From NCBI GenBank assembly GCA_000320605.2, contig KB445802.1, positions 310,001-374,000 on the forward strand: a stretch of 64,000 nucleotides of DNA, read 5' to 3'. Every line of letters starts with the position of its first letter. The first letter of the stretch is position 1. The position numbers and the translations under genes were made by a program. Shown in pieces: positions 9,801-22,468 of this stretch. Below the pieces are notes generated by a model that was given only the letters and a program-made list of their open reading frames with translations, was not told where the DNA came from and searched no databases. This stretch comes from Gelatoporia subvermispora B. Taxonomy: Eukaryota > Basidiomycota > Agaricomycetes > Polyporales > Gelatoporiaceae.

Positions 9801-12800
9801 CTGGACTGTACAGCGTTGGCGTGGATTACCTCGAAGACGACCCGGCGCTTGTTCAAAAGCGCGCTGATATTGTGCACACAGCGGCTACCATGCTGGAGAA
9901 ATGTCACCTCGTGAAGTACGAGCGTGCATCCGGCCGCTTCCAGAGTACGGAACTTGGTCGTATTGCGTCGCACTACTACGTCTCGTACAACTCAATGGCG
10001 GTGTACAACCAGCACCTCCGCCCTACCATGTCCACGCTCGAATTATTCCGAGTATTCGCACTTTCGAACGAGTTCAAGCTCCTTCCGGTATGTCGCGCAC
10101 AATCGCTTATCAGAAAGGTTTCCTGATGAACGCATTGCAACTAGGTCCGCCAAGATGTAAGTCGAGATTTTCATCTCTTTGTGAATAGTGCCTCATGATA
10201 GATGTATAGGAGAAACTTGAGCTTGGCAAGCTGCTCGAACGTGTCCCGGTCCCGGTCAAGGAGACGGTAGAAGAGCCTGCAGCGAAGATTAATGTCTTGC
10301 TGCAAGCATACATCTCACAGCTCAAGCTCGAGGGTAAGTTTCTCGGCATAAGATTATATCCGTTGAATTTAACTTGGCATAACACAGGATTCGCCCTTGT
10401 TGCCGACATGGTGTATGTACAGCAATCAGCCGGACGGTATGTTGGCCGTTATAGTAAACTCTTTATGTCATTGATCCCAGCTGTTCAGTATTCTTCGTGC
10501 CATCTTTGAAATCTGCATGAAGCGCGGATGGGCTGTGCCTGCCAGAGCCGCTCTTGACCTTTGCAAAATGGTCGAGAAGAAAATGTCAGTCTGGTCTACG
10601 TAACTGCTTCGGTGGGTGCTGACTCTATCTCCTAGGTGGGGTGCCATGACTCCTCTTCGTCAATTCAAGGGTGTTCCTGCGGAAGTCATTAGGAAGGCTG
10701 AGGGCAAGCAATTCGTAAGTTTGACGTCTTCGTCCATCCTGGCTGGGCTCACCTGTATCACCAATAGCCTTGGTATCGCTACTTTGATCTTGTGAGATTA
10801 TTTCATTCACTGTTCCAAACCGCGGAAACTGATAGATCAAACAGAGCCCCCCTGAGATTGCGGAGCTCATCGGCATTCAAAAGGCCGGAAACCTTGTCCA
10901 CCGACTGGTTCACAGCTTCCCGAAGCTACAGTATGTGCCTCTAAATTGTCTCGCTACGCCAACCCACTGACGCCTTCCCAGATTGCAAGCTCAGGTTCAG
11001 CCAATCACGCGGACGCTCCTGCGGATCGACTTGACCATCATTCCTGACTTCCGATGGGATGAAAAGATCCACGGCACCGCCGAGTCGTTCTGGATCATTG
11101 TTGAAGATGTCGACGGAGAGATCATCCTCTTCCACGACACCTTCCTCCTCCGCCAGCGCTACGCGGAAGACGAGCATAACGTGACGCTGACCGTACCTAT
11201 GTTTGAGCCAGTGCCTCCGAACTACTACATCTCGGTCGTCTCAGACCGCTGGCTGCACGCAGAGACTCGTCTTCCGATCCTCTTCAAGCACCTAATCTTG
11301 CCTGAGAAGTTCCCTCCGCCTACGCCCCTTCTCGACCTCCAGCCGCTTCCTCTGTCGGCGTTACACAACAAGGAATTCGAGAGCATCTATTCCTCAACGA
11401 TCAAGACTTTCAACAAGATACAAACACAAGTATTCCAGGCCCTCTACACTACGGATGAAAACGTCTTCATCGGTGCACCGACGGGTAGCGGCAAGACTAT
11501 CTGCGCCGAGTTCGCACTCCTCCGTCTCTGGAGTAAGCGGGAGCACAAGAGGGCTGTCTGCATTGAGCCTTACCAAGAGATGGTCGACCAGCGTGTGGCG
11601 GAGTGGCGCGCTAAGTTCAGCGACCTTCAAGGTGGCAAGGAGATTGTGAGCTTAACAGGCGAGACGAGCGCAGACCTGCGGCTCCTGGAGAAGGGCGATT
11701 TGATTGTCTGCACGCCCACTCAGGTATGTTCAGACTCCGCGTCGCTTGCGATGATTGTTGACTTGAGAACACGCTCTATTAGTGGGACGTCTTGTCCAGA
11801 CGCTGGCGACAGAGGAAGAATGTCCAGACAATCGGCTTGCTCATTGCTGACGAGGTCCAGCTTGTTGGTGGAGAAGTGGGACCGACTTACGAAGTGGTCA
11901 TCTCCCGCACGCGTTATGTGTCTGCGCAGACGGAGATCAAGACCCGCATTGTCGCGTGTGGAGTATCGCTCGCTAACGCGAGGGACCTTGGCGAATGGAT
12001 GGGCGCTCCATCACATGCAATCTTCAACTTCCCTCCAAGGTACGGTGATTTGATCTACGTTGCAGCTGCTCAACTGACAACATTCTGTAGCGCGCGGCCT
12101 TTGGATATGGACATCCATATTCAGAGCTTCCAGATCCCTCACTTCCCCTCACTCATGATAGCTATGTCGAAACCTGCATACTTGGCCATCATGGAATACT
12201 CGCCCGCAAAGCCAGTCATCATCTTCGTTCCTGATCGCCGTCAATGTCGACTCACAGCGGACGATATTCTGGCGCACTGTGGTGCTGACGCTGATAGCAA
12301 CCGCTTCCTGAATATTGAAGAAGCTGACTTGCAACCGCATTTGGATCACGTCACCGACCGTGGACTAGTGGAGATTCTCAAGCATGGTATAGGCTACTAT
12401 CATGAGGCTCTCAACAAGCAGGACAAACGGATCGTGGAGCGTCTCTTCCAGTCTGGTGCTATTCAGGTCCTCATCGCCTCGAAGGTAAGTCGACTATCCC
12501 AACGCTTGTCGCCGAGCTTGATGCTCACAGAGTATCTAGGATACTGCCTGGAGTCTGCCTGTCGCCAGCTATATGGTTATCATTATGGGTGTTCAGCACT
12601 ATGAGGGCAAGGAGCACCGCTACGTCGACTATCCTGTCATGGACGTGCTTCAGATGATGGGTCGTGCCTGCCGCCCAACGGAGGATGAGAGGAGTCGGTG
12701 TGTGCTCATGTGTCAGCAAACGCGCAAGGACTTCTACAAGAAGTTCCTCGCGGAAGGTCTGCCGATCGAGTCGCACCTTCCGACTCACATGCTGCACGAC

Positions 12801-14259
12801 TACTTCCTTGCTGAGATCGCTGTGAAGACGATTGAGAACAAGCAGGACGCGATGGTTAGTGCACACAGGTCTCTACAAACTCCAGCTGACATCCTGATTG
12901 CTTCAAGGATATCCTTACATGGACGTACTTCTACCGGAGGATGACGCAGAACCCGAACTACTACAACCTCCACAATGTCAGCCACCAGCATCTGTCCGAT
13001 CACTTGTCTGAGCTAGTGGAGAACACCCTGAACGACTTGGTCAACTCTAAGTGTATTACAATCGGTACGTTGTTGATCACACGCGTTTTGTCTCTGTATT
13101 GACCGGAGGGCAGAGGACGAGATGGACGTCTCCCCATTGAATTTGGGTATGATCGCTGCATACTACAACATCTCCTGTGAGTTCGATAGTCTTCTCATAT
13201 ACTTGTCTAAACTCTGACGTGGTTGTAGATGTCACCGTGGAGGTTTACACTCTGTCACTGAAGGAGCGCACGAAGTTGAAGGGACTCCTGGAGGTTGTTT
13301 CGTCTTCCGCCGAATTCGAGACAATACCAATCAGAAGACACGAGGACGTTCTGCTCCGCAGGATATACGACCGTGTTCCCGTCAAACTGGACCGCGTCGA
13401 CTTCGAGGCACCGCATTTCAAGACCTTCCTACTCTTACAAGCACACTACTCGCGACTTCAGTTGCCCCCAGACCTTGCTGCAGATCAGGTTCTTGTGCTC
13501 GAGAAGGTTCTCAACCTTCTCTCTGCCTGTGTGGACGTGATGTCATCAAACGCATGGCTGAACGCACTGGGTGCTATGGACTTGTCGCAAATGTGCGTTC
13601 AGGCATGCTGGGATACCGACTCCCCGTTGAAACAGATCCCTCACTTCGAGCCGGACGTCATCAAGCGTTGCAAGGATGCAGGAGTCGAAACAGTGTACGA
13701 CATCATGGAGTTGGAAGATGACAAGCGTAACGAGCTGCTGCAGATGGATGCCAGACAAATGTGGGTTTGCATACTGATCTACTCACGTGATTTCTGACTT
13801 ATCCGCCCGTTCTACAGGCGCGACGTTGCAACTTTCGTCAACTCTTATCCCACTTTGGATGTCAACTACGAGCTTGCGAAGGGCGACTACACTGCGGGCT
13901 CCCCCATCACGATCTCGGTGTCGCTCGCGCGCGATGCGGATGAGGATGCGGGGATAAACGGTGGAGATGATGAACTTGTGGTCGCGCCCTTCTATCCCCA
14001 GCGCAAGCTCGCAAACTGGTGGATTGTCATCGGTGAGCCTTCGTCAAGGCAGCTTTTGGCGATTAAGAAGGTCACTGTCCACCGCAACCTCTCCGTCCGT
14101 CTCGAGTTCTCGCTGCCAGAAGGCAAGCACGCGCTCAAGCTCTATGTCATCTGCGATTCGTACATTGGCGCGGATCATGACATCGATCTGGACCCGCTCG
14201 ATGTGGCAGAAGGCGAAGAGAGCGAGAGTGAGGAGAGCGATAGCGAGATGGAGGAGTGA
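6840..14259 (+). CDS. BRR2: BRR2, U5 snRNP ATP-dependent RNA helicase
   Basis: Eighteen exons: 6840..8417, 8470..9716, 9778..10087, 10145..10156, 10210..10333, 10388..10436, 10489..10584, 10636..10714, 10768..10791, 10845..10930, 10982..11723, 11783..12039, 12091..12484, 12540..12854, 12908..13064, 13114..13176, 13229..13760, 13818..14259; 2168 residues, the usual Brr2 length. Brr2 unwinds U4/U6 to activate the spliceosome. Order: acidic N-terminal plug, a PWI-like region near 285-385, helicase cassette 1 (APTGAGKT ~520, DEIH ~631, [20 protein letters not shown]), Sec63 unit, cassette 2 (APTGSGKT ~1367, DEVQ ~1471, QMMGRACRP), second Sec63 unit, acidic tail. Cassette 2 has lost the DExH histidine and the SAT motif, as expected for the inactive regulatory cassette. 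Exon 4 is only 12 nt and exon 9 only 24 nt. Convergent with the TDG gene, 211 bp away. Confidence 0.97.
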
Positions 14260-14470
14260 GCTCAATCAGCTTCGTTTCGAATGTCCTTGTTTTGTCTGAG
14301 CTTGTGCTCGGGATTGCTATGTGCTCGGACGTTATGTGGTGTAATTTGGCACGAAGATGTATCATTAGTACAGTAGATGTTGCAGTATATCTTTGCTTTC
14401 ATTATACAAAGGAGAGCTGCGAGAAAGGGTATGATCTGCCAATTGTCCCATCCTGGATGCTTCACGTAAT

Positions 14471-15992
14471 CTACTTCGGAGTCGTTATTACCGCCATTGA
14501 GGTGGTGTTGAGTGATCCTTTTTTGTGATCCTCGACAAGTCCTTTTAGAGCCTTCATCAATGCAGTTTTCTCGGGCAGCTGTCATTGCATTTAGCGGGTC
14601 TGCGTAGTGCATGCAAACACAGGGGCAAGCTGCATACCTGGTGAGTCGTCACTCTACCAGACGTACTAGGCATCACAAAGAAGAGTGTTTCTTTGGCTGC
14701 TAGATATTGGTCCAGCGTATTACGTTCACCGTCACGGTGGAGAGGCATGATGACAACCTACCAGTTGCATCGTGTATAATTTTGTATGGTTGCAACCCAT
14801 AACCGACTATAGGGGCGCGACGTTTGGTCACCTTCATCCGCGTTTTCCTGGTTGTTCGCTTGACACGAACGCCGTTAGGGGTATCATCAGCCTGCTCTGT
14901 AGTCGATTGAGCTGCTCCCGACGTAAGCGTAGTCTCAGAGGCAGCGGGTGGGCTGTTCTGGAATGCTTCTTCGATTGTCACTGCGCGCTGGAACGAGGTC
15001 CAAATCCCTTTGCCAACGAAACATAGAACACGTGGGCGATATAACGCGATCTTCTCGAGGAGCGTAGGTACACCGCCAGTGAATTCGGAACCTGCGAGTT
15101 CACCCGCCTAGGCCATATCCCTATTAGACCATATATTTCTGACATCTCAACATGAGTGACAGACCTCCGCACTAGGTCTATCGACGAGGTTTGTCTGTTG
15201 TGTGTTCACATACGCTCCGAATAAGTTTACTATAGTGCATGCTTACCAGGCCGAGGCTATACTTCTCGGGAAGTGTGTGATCCTCTGCTGCAGGCAACAG
15301 ACGGTCGGTGAAGCCAGAGCCGAAGAGACAACGCCAAAAGTGATTCGTGGGATTGGCGAAGTGGTGTCCTACCTGAGCGGACATCTGTCCTGGACTTACA
15401 AGAGGTGTCCTCGCTGAGATCGAGCACTCTCTGAAGCGAGTAGACCCACATACTTGATACCGCAAAATAACACTGTTGACACATCATTGAGTCTCAGCAA
15501 GATACGGTGGCTATTGTTAGTAACGGGAGTACCATCTAAGTCTTCTGCCAGATAATCGCTTAGTGGGTTGAGGTGTGCATAAGTTTCCGGAGGTGCGTAA
15601 CCGCGCATTGGTTTCTTGTATGGACTTTTCGATGATGTCCTGTTGACCCTTTTCAGTGACGCTGGCTTAGAGCGGCAGTCATCCTCAGGAGTGGTTGAGG
15701 CTTGATTGCGTTGTTTCACGCGGCGTGATGTGATTTCACTGATGTCCGCGATTACAACTTCATCTTTTACCGAAGGCATAGTGTCATTGCGGTCGAAGAC
15801 GTTCGAAGACACTCGTGTTTGTGACGTGCCATCCTCAGAATCAACGTCGGGGGACTTCCGCATAAGGATTGTCGCAATTCGAGAGGACCTGCGAGGGGAA
15901 GGAACAGTTGCAGATCCCAGGAATTTGTATGGAGACAGTGACAAGCGAAGTTTGTTCGCTAGCATGGCCTCGTCTCCCGGTGCATCTTCCAT
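14471..15992 (-). CDS. Thymine/uracil mismatch DNA glycosylase (TDG/MUG family)
   Basis: Seven exons on the minus strand, in transcript order 15992..15533, 15472..15454, 15394..15247, 15194..15165, 15107..14762, 14696..14638, 14578..14471; 389 residues. It removes T or U from G-T/G-U mismatches in base-excision repair. Evidence: YAHLNPLSDYL, then VLFCGINPG with catalytic-type Asn160, GHHFANPTNHFWRCL, TNLVDRPSAE, RPRVLCFVGKGIW, GLQPYK, and MPSTSGRVTTHQ near the end, all in family order. The ~140-residue N-terminus is disordered and basic. A ~45-residue Lys/Arg-rich insert sits before GLQPYK. The 19-nt exon 2 encodes the first half of the active-site motif, and the Asn160 codon itself is split by an intron. 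Exon 6 has a TAGCAG tandem acceptor, so one residue there is uncertain. The start is the first family-compatible ATG. Confidence 0.93.
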
Positions 15993-16909
15993 CGTGCTAG
16001 TTCCTGGGAATGAAGTCAACAGGTCTTAGTCTGTCTGAGCTCACTTTGTTAATCTCCGCAGTGCGTCGATAACAACTTACGTCAGTTGATAAATATTGAA
16101 ATCGTTACTTCGTCCAAAGCGTGAGACTATATGACCCGCACTGACCCGCACTGACCCGCCAGCTCCGCGAAAAACCGAGTCGAACTTCGTCTTGATACCC
16201 TCGTTTCAAAATTTCAATGCCCAGACTCTTGAGCTAGTTCGGAATCGGGCTGGGAAATAACGAATGGCTTGCAGGATTTTTTGTACTTACCCTACTAAAG
16301 TAAAGTCCGGTGTGATCTTTGCGAAGCTTGACCCTTTGATTTTGGAAACCTATCACTTCTGCTTATGAGTCACAAAGGATGAAGTCTCTCAAGCAATAAT
16401 TCCTGAAAATCACACTCGTTCCCAGCTCTTCCCGGACGGGCAATGGTATGGTGACAGACGAGAGCAGACGAGTGACACTGCTAAGAAACGCATATGAACG
16501 CTAGTAATGAAAGCGTATTTTCCTCTCTGAACTCCGATAAGGTATGCTACCAAATCATCTATGGGAGTGTCTGATCGTTTTGGAGCCCCGATGATCGTCA
16601 TTCCCGCTCCGATATTACAGGTCTCCCGCTTGTCGTGTGGCCCCGCGTCCGCCTGTCCAGACGGCTGGGTCTTGTCTCAGTGTACAGTTTGTCCGTGCCG
16701 TCCAAGAGATATTATTGTGCATCCGACGCGCTGAATTTGGGGAGTCCTGCGTTTGGAACGCTCAGACGAACGCACTTTGCTATACGAGGGCCAAAGTGTG
16801 CGTGAAATACTTGTCGTGGATGATGGGATGCAAGTCTCACTGAACATTGTGCAGCTCTTTTCCAGGCCAGATACGGGCCGAATTGCCTCGCAAGCGGTAG
16901 ATTCGCAGC
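15993..16909. promoter_or_regulatory. Divergent spacer between TDG and CFT1
   Basis: 917 bp between two divergent starts. No gene is supported; open frames here are short and lack motifs. It holds a tandem 10-mer repeat (listed separately) and should contain both promoters. Confidence 0.5.
16131..16160. repeat. Tandem 10-mer repeat (unit ctgacccgca)
   Basis: Three consecutive near-perfect copies of a 10-nt unit (atgacccgca, ctgacccgca, ctgacccgcc) lie ~140 bp upstream of the TDG start and ~750 bp upstream of CFT1. It may be a clustered binding site; no named factor can be assigned. Confidence 0.8.
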
Positions 16910-19900
16910 ATGCAAGCACTGCGCCAGGAGATTCTGCCCCCTAGCGGCGTAGAATTTGCTGCCTGCTTGAAGCTCACGCCGTCGACATTGGATGGCGGCT
17001 CCTCGACGCCCTCAGCAGCTTCGTCCAGCCAAGCAGTCGGTCGAGCCTTGTTCAATGTTGTAGTCGCCAGGTCAAGTCTTCTGCGCATATTTGAAGTCAG
17101 AGAAGAGCCTGCTCCAATTTCCTCTCAAAAAGAAGATGAGCGGGAAAGGCGTGCAAGTGTCCGGAAAGGAACTGAAGCGGTTGAGGGCGAGGTTGAGATG
17201 GATGGCTCAGGTGAAGGATTCCTGAACATGGGCTCGGTCAAGGTGAATTCGAATACCCAACTGCTGTTGTCGTGTTACCCGGGAAAAATAAGATATATTT
17301 CATTCTTCTGCCTACTGTGAGATGTGTGACCAGAACATGCGCTGACACTCTCGTGTTCCTTCTCAGTCCACGGCTCAGAATGGCTCAGTACAACCGCCTA
17401 CAATCAATCGTTTTTACCTCATCCGCGAGCATCGACTACATGGAATCGTTACGGGTATCGAGGGTGTTCGTATCGTGACTTCTCTAGAAGACCGATTGGA
17501 CCGTCTCCTAGTGTCATTCAAGGATGCGAAGGTCAGCCCCGAACGCTTGAGCTGAATACCACAGGACTTACACACCCTGCGACCAGATTGCTCTTCTAGA
17601 GTGGTCGGATGCCGTGCATGACCTCGTCACTGTCTCAATTCATACCTACGAGCGTGCTCCGCAGTTGGTACGTCGGGCCTTAGGGCGCTGCAAGATGCGA
17701 AGTTGACGAGTTCTCTAGATGGCACTGGATTCCTCTCTTTTTCGACCAACCCTACGGGCAGACCCACTGTCGCGGTGTGCTGCCTTACTGCTACCTAGGG
17801 ACTCTATAGCGATCCTGCCGTTTTACCAATCTCAAGCAGAACTTGATGTCGTTGAACAGGACACGAGCCAATTGAGGTCAGCACTTTTTGTCTCATGACA
17901 GGAGGCTAGATTTTCATGAATCCTCAGGGATGTACCGTACTCTCCGAGCTTCATTGTTGACCTCTCGGCAGAAGTTGATGATCGCATTCGCAATGTCATT
18001 GACTTCGTGTTTCTGCCCGGCTTCAACAATCCCACTATTGCTGTCCTCTTCCAGAAGCAACAGACTTGGACCGGGTGAGTGGTTCCCCGACCGGTGCATG
18101 CCATCCTCCTCACGCATCACGCTAGACGTCTGCGTGAATATAAGGATACTGTGTCGTTGTACATATTCACGCTGGACCTGGTCACGCGCAACTATCCTGT
18201 GATCACCTCCACAGAAGGCCTGCCGTACGACTGCTTTGCAGTGGCAGCATGTTCGACAGCGTTGGGTGGCGTTGTTATCCTTGCTAGCAACGCCATTATT
18301 TACGTCGACCAATCGTCGCGGAGGGTGGCCCTACCCGTGAACGGCTGGCCGCCACGCGTTAGCGACATGCCGGTGCAGGCTCTCTCAGCACAGGAACAGC
18401 TCCGTGATCTGCGTCTGGAGGGCTCTCATTTCGTCTTCGTGGACGACCGCACGTTGTTCATCATCCTCAAGGACGGCACGGTGTATCCGGTGGAGCTTGT
18501 GTTGGATGGGAAGTCTGTGTCAAAGCTCACGATGTCGTCTGCCGTGGCGCGGACCACCATACCTACTGTCGTCAGGCGGGTGCAAACCGACCATCTATTC
18601 ATTGGTAGCACTGTGGGTCCTTCCGTATTGTTGAAGACCGCACGCGTGGAGGAAGACATTGCGGACGAAGACGTGGAGATGAGCGTCGCACCAACTGCGG
18701 TGGTTGATTCTACCGATACGATGGACCTAGACGACGAGGACGGTGAGCAACTGAATCGCACAAATCTATGACCGTTTGCTGATCATGATCTAAATAGATT
18801 TGTACGGCAGCACCAAGGAGACCACGCATCGTGTTGACGGTCTGGTCAATGGCGCTGCGGACGCTTCGAAGAAGCGTACTGTCGTCCACCTTTCGCTATG
18901 CGACTCACTACCAGCTCATGGACCCATAGCGGATATGACTTTCGCGCTGGCGAAAAATGGGGTATGTGCCATACTAGAGATTTCATCTCCATAGGCTCAT
19001 TGGAATTTCAGGATCGTGCAGTTCCGGAGCTCGTTGCTGCCACGGGCTCAGGAACTCTGGGTGGCTTCACTCTCTTCCAGGTCCGTGACTGGGCCATTCG
19101 CTGCGCTGCTAAGCTCATAATTTGATCTTAGAGAGACCTACCCACCCGAGTCAAGCGAAAGTTGCACGCGATTGGTGGTGGCCGTGGCATGTGGTCACTT
19201 CCTGTGCGACAGGCTGTCAAGGTCAATGGCTCCACGTACGAAAAGCCCGCGAACCCATTCCACTCAGTCAACGATTCGGTGATTATCAGTACCGACGCGA
19301 ACCCATCTCCTGGTCTATCCCGAGTGAGCTGTCTTAGTTTAGGAAGGGTTTAAGGATGCTGATCAAGCGTTCAGATTGCGAGTCGCAATCAAAATGGAGA
19401 TATCACCATCACGACTCGCATACCCGGGACAACCATCGGTGCCGCACCTTTCTTCCAAGGGACGGCCATTCTACACGTTATGTACAATGTGACTAATGTC
19501 ATCCGAGTGCTCGAACCAGGTACAGAGAACCAATTCGCTGCTGCTTGCTTGGCTGCGCTCACACGTTCATCTTCGCAGACGGGAGCGAGCGCCAAATCAT
19601 CAAGGACGTGGATGGTAATGTGGCACGGCCCAAAATCAGAGCATGTAGCATCTGTGATCCATTCGTGTTGATCATCCGTGAAGACGATACGATCGGTCTG
19701 TTCATTGGGGAGCCAGAGCGCGGCAAGATCAGGCGGAAGGATATGTCACCGATGGGCGACAAGGTTCGTGGGTTATCTACTGAGTTTTACCATTGATCCC
19801 TGATCATGACGCGCCTTCAGACATCTCGCTACCTCACAGGCTGTTTCTTCACAGATACTACGGGCACTTTTCAGACGCACCTCAATCCTCTGGCGGCCGG

Positions 19901-22468
19901 CACGGAAGCCGCCACGTCGACCCTCCAATCAGCTATCAACGCTGGGAGCAGAAGCCAATGGCTGATTCTATGCCGACCACAGGGAACATTAGAGGTGCGA
20001 CGCAAGATTAGAACGCTTATGCTGGGACCGCTGACATTATCGCGCAGATCTGGACATTGTCAAAGCTGACGCTAGCATTTTCGACAACACTGATTCCAAG
20101 CTTGGAATCCGTCGTCGTGGACACGTATGACGTGCCCCATCTGTCATTGCCTCAAGACCCGCCGCGGAAGCCGCAGGAGCTGGACATTGAGCAGATCGTC
20201 GTCGCGCCTTTGGGAGAGTCGTCTCCACGGCCCTATCTCACTGTATGTGATGACTGATCTCAGTCGCAGTAAACGCTCATTCATTTCGGCTCAGGTGTTC
20301 TTGCGATCCGGTCAGCTCGCAGTATACGAAACAATACCCGTGGCTCCGCCTGCGGACCCTCTGCCCAATTCCAGGTCCTGCACGATCTTGGTCAGATTCC
20401 GCAAGGTGCTTTCAAAAGCATTTGATATACAGCAGCAGAACGAAGAAGTGGAGAAATCTGTTCTGGCCGAGCAGAAGCGTATCTCGAGGCTGCTTATTCC
20501 CTTCGTCACGTCACCTAACCCCGGCCAGACGCTCTCTGGAGTCTTCTTCACCGGGGACCGGCCATGTTGGATTCTCTCCACCGACAAGGGTGGCGTGAAG
20601 GTCTTCCCGTCAGGGCACTCGGTGGTACACGCTTTCACGGCGTCTTCTGTGTGGGAATCGAAGAGTGACTTCCTGCTCTATTCCGAGGAGGTACGAACAT
20701 TTGCATGAGCCAGGCGAGTCTACTCACAGAAGCTATGGCTGGTATAGGGCCCAAGTCTCTTGGAATGGATCCCCGGAGTGCAGCTAGATGGTCATCTGCC
20801 GTCGAGGACAGTGCCTCGTAATAAGGCGTACTCGAACGTCGTGTATGACCCTTCGACTTCGTTGATCGTCGCTGCGTCCTCTTCACAGTCAAGATTTGCT
20901 TCATATGACGAGGACGGGAATATAGTATGGGAACCGGATGGTGAGGCAGTAGTGTGCACAGCATGTCAATTGAAGCTGACAACTCTCAGCATCCAACATT
21001 TCCTTGCCATTCTGCGAAACGTCGACACTGGAACTATTGTCGCCCGATGGTTGGGTTACACTGGATGGGTGCGTCGTTCTTTTGACTGTGCGTTCCCCAG
21101 TACTCATGGTAGATTAGCTATGAGTTCGCGCCGAATGAATTTGTCAACTGCCTGGACTGTGTAACATTGGAGACCTCAAGCACGGAGTCGGGGACAAAGG
21201 ACTACATTGTCGTCGGGACAACCATTAATCGGGGAGAGGATCTGGCAGTGAAGGGCGCAGTATGTGTATTCGCGTATCGTGTATTACCCGCCTGACCTTG
21301 CTTGCAGGCATATGTCTTCGAGATCATAGAAGTAGTACCAGATCCAACCGCGCAGATGAAACGGTGGCACAGACTCAAGCTACACTGTAGGGACGACGCC
21401 AAGGGCCCTGTTACCGCCATGTGTGGCATGAACGGATATCTGGTATCTTCCATGGGTCAAAAGGTGGCTCCGATCTCGCCGTGCCCCACTCGCACTAATG
21501 GCTATCTTCGGTATTGCAGATCTTCGTCCGAGCATTCGATCTTGACGAGCGCCTCGTTGGTGTTGCGTTCCTGGACGTTGGCGTCTACGTGACTTCTCTT
21601 TGCGCGGTGAAAAACCTACTCGTAATCAGTGACGCCGTCAAGAGCGTGTGGTTTGTTGCATTCCAGGCAAGCATCGGTTACATGATTGCGTCGATGTTTC
21701 GCTCATCTCTTCCTAGGAGGACCCATACAAGCTAGTGATTCTCGGGAAAGATCCTTACCCGCTTTACGTGACGAAGGCCGATTTCTTCTTCGCCGAAGGC
21801 CGTGTGTCCATCATTAGCTGCGACGAGGATGGCGTCATGAGAATTTTGGAATATGACCCACACGGTACCATTCATCGCTCACCGTTTACTGCCAAATATT
21901 TGACGAATTTACCATCACGCCACAGACCCTGAGTCTAAGAACGGTCAACACCTACTTCGTCGAACCGAATTTCATGGACAGGTGGAATACCGCACTTCAG
22001 CCATTCTTGCTCGCAGGCTAAAGGGAGTAGACATCCCGCAGTCCCGCCTAATTTGCGGTCAGTTGCCTATCTTGTGAATCGCTCTCAGGATATTGAGGTC
22101 CTCTCTAGGTTTGACTGACGGTTCTCTGATTACGATGACATATGTCGAGGAAGCTGCGTCGAAGAGATTGCATCTCCTACAGGGACAGCTGACACGAAAT
22201 GTTCAGCACGTGGCAGGCCTCAATCCCAGGGGCTTCCGGTCAGTACTCCTTTGTGTACATCCGAAGCGATCTAACTGAAGTACATTACCACAGGATAGTT
22301 CGCAATGACTACGTCTCAAGGCCTCTCACAAGGGGCATCTTGGACGGCAATCTCCTTATGGCCTATGAGGATCTACCCATTGTGCGTCAAGATGAGGTGA
22401 CTCGTCAGATTGGTACAGATCGGACAACAATCCTAAAAGATTGGCTATCCCTGGATGGCGCTTGGTAA
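16910..22468 (+). CDS. CFT1: CFT1 / CPSF160, pre-mRNA 3'-end cleavage factor
   Basis: Twenty-three exons: 16910..17242, 17367..17531, 17587..17667, 17719..17876, 17928..18074, 18126..18742, 18798..18961, 19012..19080, 19132..19323, 19375..19519, 19579..19763, 19821..19994, 20048..20242, 20295..20690, 20748..20940, 20990..21068, 21118..21259, 21308..21463, 21520..21666, 21717..21864, 21926..22057, 22109..22238, 22294..22468; 1440 residues, normal for the family. It is the large scaffold of the cleavage and polyadenylation factor. Markers: FYLIREHRLHGIVTG, HLFIGSTVGPSVLLK-like segment, the MMS1-type N-terminal beta-propellers, and a CPSF_A C-terminal domain (RVSIISCDEDGVMRILEYDP, GLTDGSL, GLNPRGFR). 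An acidic linker sits near residue 600. The intron after 21666 begins GC, not GT. The first intron is long for this genome (124 nt), so that junction is the least certain. Confidence 0.95.
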
